A DNA stretch of 47,092 bases from Betaproteobacteria bacterium RIFCSPLOWO2_12_FULL_68_20 (GCA_001770655.1 MERQ01000079.1:1-47092); one strand, 5' to 3'. Shown: positions 16,819 to 24,562, counted from the first letter of the stretch. The notes: generated by a model from the sequence alone, not told the origin. Numbers and translations: made by a program.

Positions 16819-17933
16819 CCGAGCTCACCCCGGCGCAGCTCGCCCCGTACGTCACCGGCGGCGCGTTCGCGCTCGCGTTCGTGTTCGGCGCGGTCGCGAA
16901 CAAGACCGACTTCTGCACCATGGGCGCGGTCTCGGACTGGGTCAACATGGGCGACCTGAACCGCATGAGGATGTGGCTGCTCGCGATCGGCGTCGCCGTC
17001 CTGGGCGCCAATGCGCTGCAACTCGCGGGGATCGTCGATCTTTCCAAGTCGATCTACCCCGGGCCGAACTTCACCTGGCTGTCCTACCTCGTCGGCGGAT
17101 TTCTCTTCGGCGTCGGCATGACGCTCGGCTCGGGCTGCGGCTCCAAGACCCTGATCCGCCTCGGCGGGGGAAACCTGAAGTCGCTCGTGGTGTTCATCGT
17201 CATGGGCATCGCGGCCTACATGACGCTGCGCGGGATCCTCGGCGCCTTTCGCGTCGGCGTGCTGGAGAAGGCGATGGTGACGCTCGCCGGCGGGCAGGAT
17301 CTGCCGTCGCTCGCCGCGGCGGCGACGGGGGCCGGGAAAAGCATGGCGATCGGTGTTCTCGCGGCAATCGCCGGCGGGGGACTTGTCGCCTTCGCCTACG
17401 CGAGCCGCGAGTTCCGGTCGAATTTCGATTACACCCTGGGCGGGGTGGTGGTGGGGTTGGTGGTGGTCGGCGGCTGGTACGTGAGCGGGCGCCTGGGCTA
17501 CCTCGCCGAGGACCCGCAGACGCTGCAGGAGGCGTTCGTCGCCACAAATACGGGCCGCATGGAGTCCTTCACCTTCGTCTCGCCGTTCGCCTTCTCGCTC
17601 GAGTACCTCATGCTGTGGACCGACAAGTCGAAGATCGTCACCTACGGCATCGCCTCGGTGGTCGGAGTGATCGCGGGCTCCGCCGCCTACGCCCTCGCGT
17701 CGAGGAAATTCCGCTGGGAAGGGTTTCGCGACGCCGAGGATACCGGCATGCACATCGTCGGCGGGCTGCTGATGGGCTTCGGCGGAATCACCGCGCTCGG
17801 CTGCACCATCGGCCAGGGCATCACCGGGTTCTCGACCCTCGCGCTGGGATCGATCCTCACGTTTGTAGCGATCGTCGCCGGCGCCGCGGCGACGATGAAG
17901 TGGCAGTACTGGCGGCTCGAGCGTCAGGGTTGA
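16815..17933 (+). CDS. YeeE/YedE family (sulfur transport) membrane protein, thiosulfate-uptake (TsuA) type
   Basis: 372 residues with about 9-10 membrane segments in two homologous halves. Three conserved cysteines are present: Cys34 in TDFCTMGAVSD, Cys108 in TLGSGCGSKTLIRLGGGN and Cys330 in ITALGCTIGQGITG. In the structurally characterised TsuA these line the path that relays thiosulfate across the membrane. The likely role is uptake of thiosulfate or another reduced sulfur compound. The start is TTG at 16815, overlapping the cpoB stop, so it is translationally attached to the tol-pal operon. In many betaproteobacteria queE/queC stand here instead. Confidence 0.88.
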   Translation: MTELTPAQLAPYVTGGAFALAFVFGAVANKTDFCTMGAVSDWVNMGDLNRMRMWLLAIGVAVLGANALQLAGIVDLSKSIYPGPNFTWLSYLVGGFLFGVGMTLGSGCGSKTLIRLGGGNLKSLVVFIVMGIAAYMTLRGILGAFRVGVLEKAMVTLAGGQDLPSLAAAATGAGKSMAIGVLAAIAGGGLVAFAYASREFRSNFDYTLGGVVVGLVVVGGWYVSGRLGYLAEDPQTLQEAFVATNTGRMESFTFVSPFAFSLEYLMLWTDKSKIVTYGIASVVGVIAGSAAYALASRKFRWEGFRDAEDTGMHIVGGLLMGFGGITALGCTIGQGITGFSTLALGSILTFVAIVAGAAATMKWQYWRLERQG

Positions 17934-17939
17934 TAGAAT
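17934..17939 (+). promoter_or_regulatory. Candidate -10 box of tRNA-Lys
   Basis: TAGAAT immediately after the transporter stop and 13 nt before the mature tRNA 5' end. No clear -35 at the right distance, so readthrough from the upstream operon is an alternative. Confidence 0.35.
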
Positions 17940-17952
17940 CGCGACCTTCCCC

Positions 17953-18028
17953 GGGCCGTTAGCTCAGCTGGTAGAGCAGCGGACTTTTAATCCGTTGGTC
18001 GGCGGTTCGAATCCGCCACGGCCTACCA
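17953..18028 (+). tRNA. tRNA-Lys (anticodon UUU)
   Basis: 76 nt including encoded CCA. The acceptor GGGCCGT pairs with ACGGCCT (first pair G-U). D stem GCTC/GAGC, anticodon stem GCGGA/TCCGT around loop CTTTTAA, T stem GGCGG/CCGCC with loop TTCGAAT. All four arms fold. The discriminator base is A. Confidence 0.98.
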
Positions 18029-18036
18029 CCGACACG

Positions 18037-18066
18037 AGGCCTCAGCGCGCGCTGGGGCCTTTCTTT
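18037..18066 (+). terminator. Intrinsic terminator after tRNA-Lys
   Basis: AGGCCTCAGCGC (18037-18048) is complementary (one G-T pair) to GCGCTGGGGCCT (18049-18060), followed by TTCTTT. The stem is nearly a continuous palindrome, so a few central pairs must open for the loop. It starts 8 nt after the tRNA CCA. Confidence 0.8.
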
Positions 18067-18083
18067 CTCCGGGCGCGCGGGCG

Positions 18084-18407
18084 CTATTCCGCCTCTCGCA
18101 TCGACGCCGGAATGTCGCGCTGGCCGTGCAGCACGCGCCATACGTCGACGTGATCGACCTTCTCGATGTAGAAGATCAAGTACGGGAATCCCGTCAGCAG
18201 CCAGGAGCGCAGGCCGGGCAGACTCAATTCGTGGCCATAGCGGGGAGAGCCGGTGGCGGGATACAGGCCGATATGCGCGTAACCCTTTTCCAGCGCGTCA
18301 ATAAACGCGATGGCCGCATGCGCCGCGCCCTCGCTCACGTAGTGATCGACTGCGTCCTCGACATCCCGGACAGCCTGCTCTCGCGGGACGACGGGCTTGC
18401 GCTTCAA
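18084..18407 (-). CDS. parE: ParE/RelE-family toxin
   Basis: 107 residues, RelE/ParE superfamily fold. The key C-terminal strand region is SWLLTGFPYLIFYIEKVDHVDVWRVLHGQRDIPASM, where R-W-R-V-L-H-x-x-R-D-I is the family ending. ParE toxins act on DNA gyrase, whereas RelE toxins cleave mRNA; pairing with a ParD-type antitoxin points to ParE. The gene overlaps the antitoxin gene by 4 bp and comes second, the usual ParDE order. Confidence 0.88.
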   Translation of the reverse strand: MKRKPVVPREQAVRDVEDAVDHYVSEGAAHAAIAFIDALEKGYAHIGLYPATGSPRYGHELSLPGLRSWLLTGFPYLIFYIEKVDHVDVWRVLHGQRDIPASMREAE

Positions 18408-18643
18408 CCGCGAGCGTGCCGCCGGACGCGCTTGCGCAGGCTCTTGAAGTAGCTGGCGCCAGCCCGGCCGGACGGAGCCGACGACGCGCCCTGGACGAGC
18501 AAGTCACGAAGCCGAAGCCGATCCTGTTCCTTGCGAATCAGCTCGCGCACGTACTCGCTACTCGTGCCGTAGCCATGTTGCTCGACCTGCGTGGCGACGA
18601 AATCTCTGAGCGCATCCGGCAGGGAAATGTTCATGGTGCCCAT
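18404..18643 (-). CDS. parD: ParD-family antitoxin (ribbon-helix-helix)
   Basis: 79 residues. MGTMNISLPDALRDFVATQV, then GYGTSSEYVRELIRKEQDRLRL, is the standard ParD/CopG ribbon-helix-helix DNA-binding domain. The Arg/Lys-rich C-terminus would bind and neutralise the toxin. The ATG at 18643 fits the common MxTMNISLP start; a second ATG at 18634 would begin at MNISLP. It probably represses its own operon at the palindrome just upstream. Confidence 0.9.
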   Translation of the reverse strand: MGTMNISLPDALRDFVATQVEQHGYGTSSEYVRELIRKEQDRLRLRDLLVQGASSAPSGRAGASYFKSLRKRVRRHARG

Positions 18644-18649
18644 CGGTAA

Positions 18650-18678
18650 AGCGTAGGCGCTTTGCCAAAATTTGGCAA
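18650..18678 (-). promoter_or_regulatory. ParDE promoter with palindromic operator
   Basis: On the minus strand, -35 TTGCCA (18678-18673), a 17-bp spacer and -10 TACGCT (18655-18650) lie directly before the parD ATG at 18643. A perfect 17-bp palindrome TTGCCAAAATTTGGCAA (18662-18678, plus-strand reading) covers the -35 box and part of the spacer. That is where a ribbon-helix-helix autorepressor would block RNA polymerase. Only 6 nt separate the -10 from the ATG, so the message may be leaderless. Confidence 0.78.
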
Positions 18679-18699
18679 GCCGGCCTGGTGCGCGCGACC

Positions 18700-19266
18700 C
18701 TAGCGCGCGCTGGAGCCTTTTTCTTTTGCGTCCTGAAGCGTGCTCGCCTTGCGCTCGTTTTCGGCGAAGCGCTGCACCAGCGCATAGAAGCGGCCGTAGA
18801 ACTCGGGGTCACGGATGGTGTCTCGCCCGACGACCACCAGCTGCCTTCCGGAGCTCTGCGGCACGGTGACGGTGGCGATGCTCACGCCCGCGGACATCGA
18901 CCCCGTCACTCGCTGCACCCTGGAAAGCTCCTGCACCGCGGCGGCGAACACGGTGCTCGACTCGTCGTCGTTATGCACGCAGGTCACCTGCAGGTTGAGC
19001 GTCACGGTGGTCTCGTCTTCCACCTGCCAGTTCTTGGAGCCCACCAGGATGATGGATTCGCTCGAGCGGTCGATCATGTAGCCCTGGCTGAGCAGCGCCT
19101 GCTTGACGGCCCTGCAGGCGAGCGAGCTCGGAAATGCGAGCTGCTTGTTGTATGCGGTGCTCTCCTCGAAGGTCTCGGTACGGTACTGCTTCCATCCCGC
19201 GTCGCCGCCGCCGCAGCCTGCGAGGGCGAGGGCGAGCGCGATCGAGCCGGCGGGCGACAGGCGCAT
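18700..19266 (-). CDS. Outer-membrane-type lipoprotein, probable DUF2242 family
   Basis: 188 residues. The signal MRLSPAGSIALALALAGC ends in a lipobox with Cys18. The mature part (AFPSSLACRAVKQALLSQGYMIDRSSESIILVGSKNWQVEDETTVTLNLQVTC, then VTGSMSAGVSIATVTVPQSSGRQLVVVGRDTIRDPEFYGRFYALV) matches my memory of DUF2242 proteins, whose function is unknown. Ala6 to Ala15 of the signal is simple hydrophobic sequence. There is no ribosome site before the ATG, but TAATTT lies 7 nt upstream. It is divergent from the DegP-like gene. Confidence 0.8.
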   Translation of the reverse strand: MRLSPAGSIALALALAGCGGGDAGWKQYRTETFEESTAYNKQLAFPSSLACRAVKQALLSQGYMIDRSSESIILVGSKNWQVEDETTVTLNLQVTCVHNDDESSTVFAAAVQELSRVQRVTGSMSAGVSIATVTVPQSSGRQLVVVGRDTIRDPEFYGRFYALVQRFAENERKASTLQDAKEKGSSAR

Positions 19267-19313
19267 AAGCAGAAAATTAGGGTGCGGAAGCGGGAAAAGG
19301 TTTCATCGGTCGC

Positions 19314-19344
19314 TTGCCGGCGACAGTTCGGTTTCCGCTACACT
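19314..19344 (+). promoter_or_regulatory. Candidate promoter of the DegP-like gene
   Basis: TTGCCG (19314-19319), a 19-bp spacer and TACACT (19339-19344) end 6 nt before the ATG at 19351. The spacer is longer than ideal. No Shine-Dalgarno sequence is present between the -10 and the ATG. Confidence 0.4.
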
Positions 19345-19350
19345 TTCCGC

Positions 19351-20652
19351 ATGAAGCCGGCGCTCCTGCCTGCTCTGTTCCTTGCCTTCTGCGTTCCGGC
19401 AGCCGCGCAGTTGCCCGCCGTCGCCACCCGCGACGGAATCCCGACGCTCGCCCCGGTCCTGGAAAAGGTCACGCCGGCGGTGGTGAACATCGCGGTGCTG
19501 CAAAGAAGTCCCGAGGAGCAAAACCCGCTGCTTCGCGATCCCTTCTTCCGGCGCTTTTTCGGCCTGCCGAGCGAGGCCGAGCCGCAGATCTCGGCCGGCT
19601 CGGGCGTGATCGTGGACGCGAAGAGCGGCCATGTCGTCACCAACGCCCACGTGGTGCAGGACGCACGCGAGATCGTGGTGACGCTGAAAGACAACCGGCG
19701 CCTGCCGGCGAAGCTCATCGGCTCGGACGCCGGCACCGACATCGCCCTGCTCAAGGTCCAGCCGGGCAATCTCGTCGAGGCGAAGCTCGGCGACTCGCAA
19801 GCCCTCCAGGTCGGAGATTTCGTGCTCGCGATCGGCAACCCGTTCGGCATCGGGCAGACGGTCACCTCCGGAATCGTCTCCGCGCTGGGCCGGAGCGGGC
19901 TGAACGTCGAGGGCTACGAGGACTTCATCCAGACCGACGCGCCGATCAATCCCGGCAACTCGGGCGGCGCGCTCATCAACCTGAAGGGCGAGCTGGTGGG
20001 CATCAACAGCGCGATCATCGGGCCCGCCGGCGGCAACGTCGGCATCGGCTTCGCGGTGCCGATCCATCTCGCGCGCGCGGTGATGGGGCAGCTGGTCCGC
20101 TTCGGCGAAGTGCGGCGCGGCCGGCTCGGCGTCAGCATGCAGGACCTGCCTGGCCGCGAGGGCGCGGCGATTGCCGAGATCGAGACGAATTCTCCCGCCG
20201 CGCAGGCGGGCCTGCGCAAGGGCGACGTGGTCACGGCGCTGAACGGCCGGCCGGTGCGCGGTGCTGCGGAGCTGCGCGCGCGCCTGGGGGTGATCCCGGC
20301 CGGCGAGACCGTCGAGCTGCGCGTGCAGCGCGGCAAGGAAATGATTGCGGTGAAGGCCCGCATCGGAGAGGTCGAGGCGGCAAAAGCCGCGGGTGGAAAG
20401 TCGATCCCCGGGCTGGCGGGAGCGGCGCTCGCCGACGCTCAGCGGGGCAAGGAGCGCGCGGTCCTGGTCTCCGCGGTCGAGGCCGGATCGGCGGCGTTCA
20501 CCGCGGGGCTGCGCCCGGGGGACCTGATCGTCGGGGTCAACCGGCGCCGCGTCGCCTCGGTGCAGGAGCTCGCCAAGCTGTTGAGCGGCTCGGGTCGCCT
20601 CGCGCTGAACGTGATGCGCGGCGACTTCCAGCTGACCATCGTCCTGCGCTGA
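19351..20652 (+). CDS. Periplasmic serine protease/chaperone of the DegP/HtrA family
   Basis: 433 residues. A signal peptide (MKPALLPALFLAFCVPAAAQ) precedes a trypsin-like domain with the full catalytic triad: His100 in TNAHVV, Asp130 in GTDIALLK and Ser204 in NPGNSGGAL. Two PDZ domains follow (about 245-335 and 350-430), each with the GL-x-x-GD-x-I/V motif (AGLRKGDVVTALNGRPV, AGLRPGDLIVGVNRRRV). It degrades or holds misfolded envelope proteins. The start is ATG at 19351. The stop abuts the spoT stop on the opposite strand with zero spacing. Confidence 0.95.
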   Translation: MKPALLPALFLAFCVPAAAQLPAVATRDGIPTLAPVLEKVTPAVVNIAVLQRSPEEQNPLLRDPFFRRFFGLPSEAEPQISAGSGVIVDAKSGHVVTNAHVVQDAREIVVTLKDNRRLPAKLIGSDAGTDIALLKVQPGNLVEAKLGDSQALQVGDFVLAIGNPFGIGQTVTSGIVSALGRSGLNVEGYEDFIQTDAPINPGNSGGALINLKGELVGINSAIIGPAGGNVGIGFAVPIHLARAVMGQLVRFGEVRRGRLGVSMQDLPGREGAAIAEIETNSPAAQAGLRKGDVVTALNGRPVRGAAELRARLGVIPAGETVELRVQRGKEMIAVKARIGEVEAAKAAGGKSIPGLAGAALADAQRGKERAVLVSAVEAGSAAFTAGLRPGDLIVGVNRRRVASVQELAKLLSGSGRLALNVMRGDFQLTIVLR

Positions 20653-22770
20653 TCACTCGCGCACGCGCGCGAGCTTCTTGACGTCGGGCAGGCGCCGGAT
20701 CGCGCGCATCACGCGCGCGAGATGCGCCCGGTTGGCGATCTCCAGCACGAAGTGCATGGTGGTGTAGATCGCGCGGTCCTCCTCCATGCTGATCGAGTCG
20801 ATGTTCGAGCCCGCCTCGGCGATCTCGGAGGCGACCTTGGCGAGCACGCCGCGCTGGTTGGTGACGGTGACGTCGATCGCGGCCTGGAACAGCTTCGAGG
20901 TGCTCGGGTCCCACTCGACGTCAAGCCACTGCTCGGGCTCGTTCGTGCGCGAGCGCACGATCGCGCGGCACTCGGCGGCGTGCACCACCAGCCCCTGGCC
21001 CTTCTTCATCGAGCCGACGATGGCGTCGCCGGGGATCGGCCGGCAGCAGGTGGCGAGCTGCACCGCCATGCCTTCGGTGCCGCGGATCAGCACCGCCCCG
21101 GCGGCCCGCGACTCGTCGCGGGCGCCCTCGGCGCGCCTGAGCAGCCGCCGCGCCACCACCGCCGGCAGGCGCTTGCCCAGGCCGATGTCGGCGAGGACTT
21201 CCTGCCTGGAGCGCGCACCGCCGTCGCGGATCAGTCGCTCCCAGCTCGCTCGATCGACCTCGGCGGCCGAGCTCTTCAGCGCCTTCAGCGCCTGCTCGAG
21301 CAGCCGCTCGCCGAGCGCCGCCGATTCCTCGTACTGCATGGTCTTGAGGAAGTGGCGGATGTTCGAGCGCGATTTTCCGGTGCGCACGTACTGCAGCCAG
21401 GCGGGGTTCGGCTTGGCGTGGCTCGCGGTGATGATCTCGATCCGGTCGCCGTTCCTGAGCTGGGTCCTGAGCGGCACCAGCTCCCCGTTCACCTTGGCGG
21501 CCACGCAGCGATTGCCGATGTCGGTGTGCACCGCGTAGGCGAAGTCGACCGCGGTCGCGCCGCGCGGCAGCGACAGGATCCTGCCCTTGGGCGTGAACAC
21601 GTAGACCTCGTCGGGAAACAGGTCCACCTTCACATGCTCGAGGAACTCGTGCGGGTCGCCCGACTGGTTCTGGATCTCGAGCAGCGACTGCAGCCAGCGG
21701 TGCGTCTGCTTCTGCAGCTCGGAGAGCTTGTCGGCCTCGTCCTTGTACATCCAGTGCGAGGCGACGCCCGAATCGGCGACGTGGTGCATCTGCTCGGTGC
21801 GGATCTGCACCTCCAGCGGCACCCCGTACGGGCCGATGAGATCGGTGTGCAGCGACTGGTAGCCGTTCGCCTTCGGGATGGCGATGTAGTCCTTGAATTT
21901 GCCGGGGATCGGCTTGTAGAGCGAGTGCAGCGTGCCGAGCGTGAGATAGCAGGAGGGCACGTCCTTCACGATCACGCGGCAGCCGAAAATATCGTGCACC
22001 TCTGAGAACGACAGGTGCTTCTCGATCATCTTGCGGTAGGTGGAGTACACGTGCTTCTCGCGGCCGTGCACCTGCGCCGCGATGCCGCTTTCGGCGAGCC
22101 TGCGCTTGAGCGCTTCCAGCGTCCTGCCGATCATCTCGCGCCGGTTGCCCCGTGCGGCGCCGGTGGCGCGCGCGAGCACCCGGTAGCGCAGCGGGTAAAG
22201 GTGCGAGAACGCGAGCTCCTGCAGCTCGTGGTAGAGCCTGTTCAGGCCCAGGCGGTTGGCGATCGGGGCGTAGATCTCCATCGTCTCGCGCGCGATGCGC
22301 CGGCGCTTTGCCGGCGGCACCGCGCCGAGCGTGCGCATGTTGTGCAGGCGGTCGGCGAGCTTGATGAGGATGACGCGCACGTCGCGCGCCATCGCCAGCA
22401 GCATCTTGCGGAAGTTCTCCGCCTGGATCTCCTCGGCCGACTGGAATTCGATGCGGTCGAGCTTCGAGACCCCGTCCACCAGCTCCGCCACCGGCTTGCC
22501 GAAGGTGTCGACGATCTCGTCCTTGGTGACCGAGGTGTCCTCGGTGACGTCGTGCAGCAGCGCCGCCATCAGCGTCTGGCCGTCGAGGCGCCACTCGGCG
22601 AGGATTTCGGCGACCGCGAGCGGGTGCGAGATGTACGGGTCGCCCGACTGCCGGGTCTGGCCCGCGTGCGCCGCCTCCGAGAAGCGGTACGCCTCCGCAA
22701 GGCGCGCGACGTCGCTCGGCTTCAGGTAGGCGAAGCGGCCCTGGTCGAGGAGCGGTGCTGCAGCGGCCAT
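20653..22770 (-). CDS. spoT: Bifunctional (p)ppGpp synthetase/hydrolase SpoT (RelA/SpoT homologue)
   Basis: 705 residues with the full long-RSH layout. The N-terminal HD hydrolase domain is intact (His35, His49, HD at 73-74, ED at 77-78, then KLADRLHNMRTL). The synthetase domain follows (EKHVYSTYRKM, VHDIFGCRVIV, YIAIPKANGYQSLHTDLIG, EVQIRTEQMHHVADSGVASHW), then TGS (VFTPKGRILSLPRGATAVDFAYAVHTDIG), a zinc-finger/helical part (ATCCRPIPGDAIVG) and a C-terminal ACT domain. With both catalytic sites preserved it should make and destroy the stringent alarmone. It is the last gene of yicC-gmk-rpoZ-spoT. The ATG at 22770 has no ribosome site because a 76-bp inverted-repeat element ends directly against it. 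Confidence 0.97.
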   Translation of the reverse strand: MAAAAPLLDQGRFAYLKPSDVARLAEAYRFSEAAHAGQTRQSGDPYISHPLAVAEILAEWRLDGQTLMAALLHDVTEDTSVTKDEIVDTFGKPVAELVDGVSKLDRIEFQSAEEIQAENFRKMLLAMARDVRVILIKLADRLHNMRTLGAVPPAKRRRIARETMEIYAPIANRLGLNRLYHELQELAFSHLYPLRYRVLARATGAARGNRREMIGRTLEALKRRLAESGIAAQVHGREKHVYSTYRKMIEKHLSFSEVHDIFGCRVIVKDVPSCYLTLGTLHSLYKPIPGKFKDYIAIPKANGYQSLHTDLIGPYGVPLEVQIRTEQMHHVADSGVASHWMYKDEADKLSELQKQTHRWLQSLLEIQNQSGDPHEFLEHVKVDLFPDEVYVFTPKGRILSLPRGATAVDFAYAVHTDIGNRCVAAKVNGELVPLRTQLRNGDRIEIITASHAKPNPAWLQYVRTGKSRSNIRHFLKTMQYEESAALGERLLEQALKALKSSAAEVDRASWERLIRDGGARSRQEVLADIGLGKRLPAVVARRLLRRAEGARDESRAAGAVLIRGTEGMAVQLATCCRPIPGDAIVGSMKKGQGLVVHAAECRAIVRSRTNEPEQWLDVEWDPSTSKLFQAAIDVTVTNQRGVLAKVASEIAEAGSNIDSISMEEDRAIYTTMHFVLEIANRAHLARVMRAIRRLPDVKKLARVRE

Positions 22771-22846
22771 GAAAATGGGGTCAGATCAACATTTCCCGGC
22801 CACATTTTGCACCCGGCGCGTGAAATGTTGATCTGACCCCATTTTC
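22771..22846. repeat. Perfect 25-bp inverted repeat (76 bp) between rpoZ and spoT
   Basis: The left arm 22771-22795 begins GAAAATGGGGTCAGATCAAC. The right arm 22822-22846 is its exact complement, with a 26-nt loop between. It lies 4 bp after the rpoZ stop and directly against the spoT ATG, filling the gap. There is no T-run, so it is not a standard terminator. Base composition is much more AT-rich than its neighbours. It looks like a dispersed hairpin repeat (REP/MITE type) rather than part of the operon design. I see no second copy in this window. Confidence 0.85.
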
Positions 22847-22849
22847 CCG

Positions 22850-23077
22850 TCACGGCCCGGGCGGGCTGGGCGGGGTGGCGTTGCGCTTCAGCACCTCGGT
22901 GCCGACCTTGCCCGTGGCGATCTCGCGCAGCGCGATGACGGTGTGCTTGTCGCGGTTCGGCTCGACCAGCGGCGAGGCGCCGGCGCTGAGCTGCCGGGCG
23001 CGGTAGGTCGCGGCGAGCGTCAGGTGGAAGCGGTTCGGGATTCTCTTCAGGCAATCGTCGACAGTGATGCGGGCCAT
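22850..23077 (-). CDS. rpoZ: RNA polymerase omega subunit RpoZ
   Basis: 75 residues. [20 protein letters not shown] then [13 protein letters not shown] and [26 protein letters not shown] is unmistakable omega. It binds beta-prime, aids RNA polymerase assembly and contributes to the ppGpp site, which fits its place before spoT. The ATG at 23077 lies 2 bp after the gmk stop. The C-terminus PPSPPGP is short compared with many omegas. Confidence 0.96.
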   Translation of the reverse strand: MARITVDDCLKRIPNRFHLTLAATYRARQLSAGASPLVEPNRDKHTVIALREIATGKVGTEVLKRNATPPSPPGP

Positions 23078-23079
23078 GT

Positions 23080-23688
23080 TCAGACTCTCGGTTGAAACAG
23101 CTCCGGGTGGCGCTCGAGCTGCCGGGCCATCGCCAGGCGCTCGGCTCGGACGATCGCCGCCAGGTCCTGCCTGGCGGCTTCGAACTCCTTGTTGATTATA
23201 GCGTAATCGAACTCCGGGGCGTGGGCCATCTCCTCGCGCGCATTCTCCAATCGGCGACGCATGACGTCGTCCGAGTCCTGGCCGCGCGCGCGCAAGCGCC
23301 GCTCCAGCTCGGCGAGCGACGGCGGCAGGATGAAGACGCCGACGCATTCGGGATGCAGGCGCCGCACCTGCTGCGCGCCCTGCCAGTCGATCTCCAGCAC
23401 CACGTCGTTGCCGCCCGCGATGGCCGCGGCGAGCGCGCGGTGCGAGGTGCCGTAGCGGTGGCCGTGCACCTGCGCGCTCTCGAGGAACTCGGCGCGCCCG
23501 AGCATGGCGAGGAACGTCGCCTCGTCGACGAAGTGGTACTCGCGGGCGTTCGCCTCGCCGGGGCGCGGGGCGCGCGTGGTGTGCGAGACCGAAAGCTTGA
23601 GCCGCGGATCGCCCTTCAGCACCCCGGCGATGAGCGAGCTCTTGCCCGCGCCCGACGGAGCCGTCACGACGAAAAGGAGTCCCTGCAT
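23080..23688 (-). CDS. gmk: Guanylate kinase
   Basis: 202 residues; phosphorylates GMP to GDP. The P-loop [10 protein letters not shown] is near residues 10-19. The GMP-binding segments [13 protein letters not shown] and YHFVDEATF, the [12 protein letters not shown] strand and [20 protein letters not shown] follow. The gene sits between yicC and rpoZ on the minus strand, as in most proteobacteria. Confidence 0.97.
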   Translation of the reverse strand: MQGLLFVVTAPSGAGKSSLIAGVLKGDPRLKLSVSHTTRAPRPGEANAREYHFVDEATFLAMLGRAEFLESAQVHGHRYGTSHRALAAAIAGGNDVVLEIDWQGAQQVRRLHPECVGVFILPPSLAELERRLRARGQDSDDVMRRRLENAREEMAHAPEFDYAIINKEFEAARQDLAAIVRAERLAMARQLERHPELFQPRV

Positions 23689-23695
23689 CGTGTTC

Positions 23696-24562
23696 TCACT
23701 CGATATTCTGCACCTGCTCGCGCATCCGCTCGACCAGGAGCTTGAGCTCGAGCGCGCAATCGGCGACCTCGCGGCTCGCCGCCTTGGAGGCGAGCGTGTT
23801 CGCCTCGCGGTTGAGCTCCTGGGCGAGAAAGTCGAGCCGCTTGCCCGCCGTGCCGCCGTTCTCCAGCGCCCGCTCGACTTCGCCGAGGTGCGCGCCGAGG
23901 CGCTCGAGCTCCTCGTCGACGTCGATCTTCGCCCCGAACACGGCGAGCTCGGCGCGGATGCGGTCGTCGTCGGCCGAGCCGATCGCCTCGCGCAGCCGCT
24001 CGGCGAGCTTCGCCTGGTAGGCTGCGAGCGATTGCGGCACCAGCGGTGCGACCTCCGCGAGGCGCCGGCGCATCTCGGCGACGCGGCCTTGCACGCTCGC
24101 CGCGAGCTTCGCGCCCTCGCGCGCGCGCGCCGCCGTCAGATCGTCGAGCGCGGCCCGGCACAGCCGCTCGGCGATCGCGCGCGTGCGCTCCTCGTCGAGC
24201 GCGGGCTCGGCGATCACCCCCGGCCAGCGCAGCACGTCAGCGACGCGCAACGGCCCGGCGTGCGGCAGCGCGCGCTGCGCCTCGGCGGCGAGCCGCGCGA
24301 GCTCCTCGAGCGCGGCGGAATTGAGCGACCGGCGCGCGGGAGCCACGGCGCCCGCCGCGAACCAGAGCCGGCAGTCCACCTTGCCGCGCGCGACGCGCGC
24401 GGCGATCAGCTCGCGCAGCATCGGCTCGAGCGAGCGCAGCTCGTCGGCGACGCGCAACTGCACGTCGAGGTAGCGCGAGTTCACCGCGCGCAGCTCCAGG
24501 CTCAGCGTGCCGCGGGGAGAATCGGCCGCGGCGGCGGCGTAGCCGGTCATGCTCTGGATCAT
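23696..24562 (-). CDS. yicC: YicC family endoribonuclease/stress protein
   Basis: 288 residues. MIQSMTGYAAAAADSPRGTL then SLELRAVNSRYLDVQLRVADELRSLEPMLRELI is the YicC N-terminal domain. The C-terminal DUF1732 region is DVDEELERLGAHLGEVERAL with GKRLDFLAQELNREANTLASKA. YicC of E. coli has been linked to RNA cleavage and sRNA turnover. The ATG at 24562 gives the usual MIxSMTGYA start. A longer reading upstream to 25528 is merely the antisense of the kinase gene. Confidence 0.95.
   Translation of the reverse strand: MIQSMTGYAAAAADSPRGTLSLELRAVNSRYLDVQLRVADELRSLEPMLRELIAARVARGKVDCRLWFAAGAVAPARRSLNSAALEELARLAAEAQRALPHAGPLRVADVLRWPGVIAEPALDEERTRAIAERLCRAALDDLTAARAREGAKLAASVQGRVAEMRRRLAEVAPLVPQSLAAYQAKLAERLREAIGSADDDRIRAELAVFGAKIDVDEELERLGAHLGEVERALENGGTAGKRLDFLAQELNREANTLASKAASREVADCALELKLLVERMREQVQNIE

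Larger units (their letters stand above)
18019..18730. repeat. Imperfect direct repeat pair flanking parDE (tRNA-Lys end plus terminator-like copy)
   Basis: Copy A (about 18019-18068) runs from the last bases of tRNA-Lys through its terminator. Copy B (about 18681-18730) again has CGGCCT, then after about 15-20 variable bases the exact core AGCGCGCGCTGG (18044-18055 and 18702-18713), then GCCTTT and a T-rich tail. Copy B looks like a plus-strand terminator although no plus-strand gene precedes it, and it supplies the last codons of the minus-strand lipoprotein. The parDE module lies exactly between. GCGCGC cores arise easily in GC-rich DNA, so chance similarity cannot be excluded. Confidence 0.45.

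Noticed and set aside
22771-22846. Insertion-sequence end or rho-independent terminator
   Set aside because: No transposase frame, no target duplication and no T-run; better described as a hairpin repeat.
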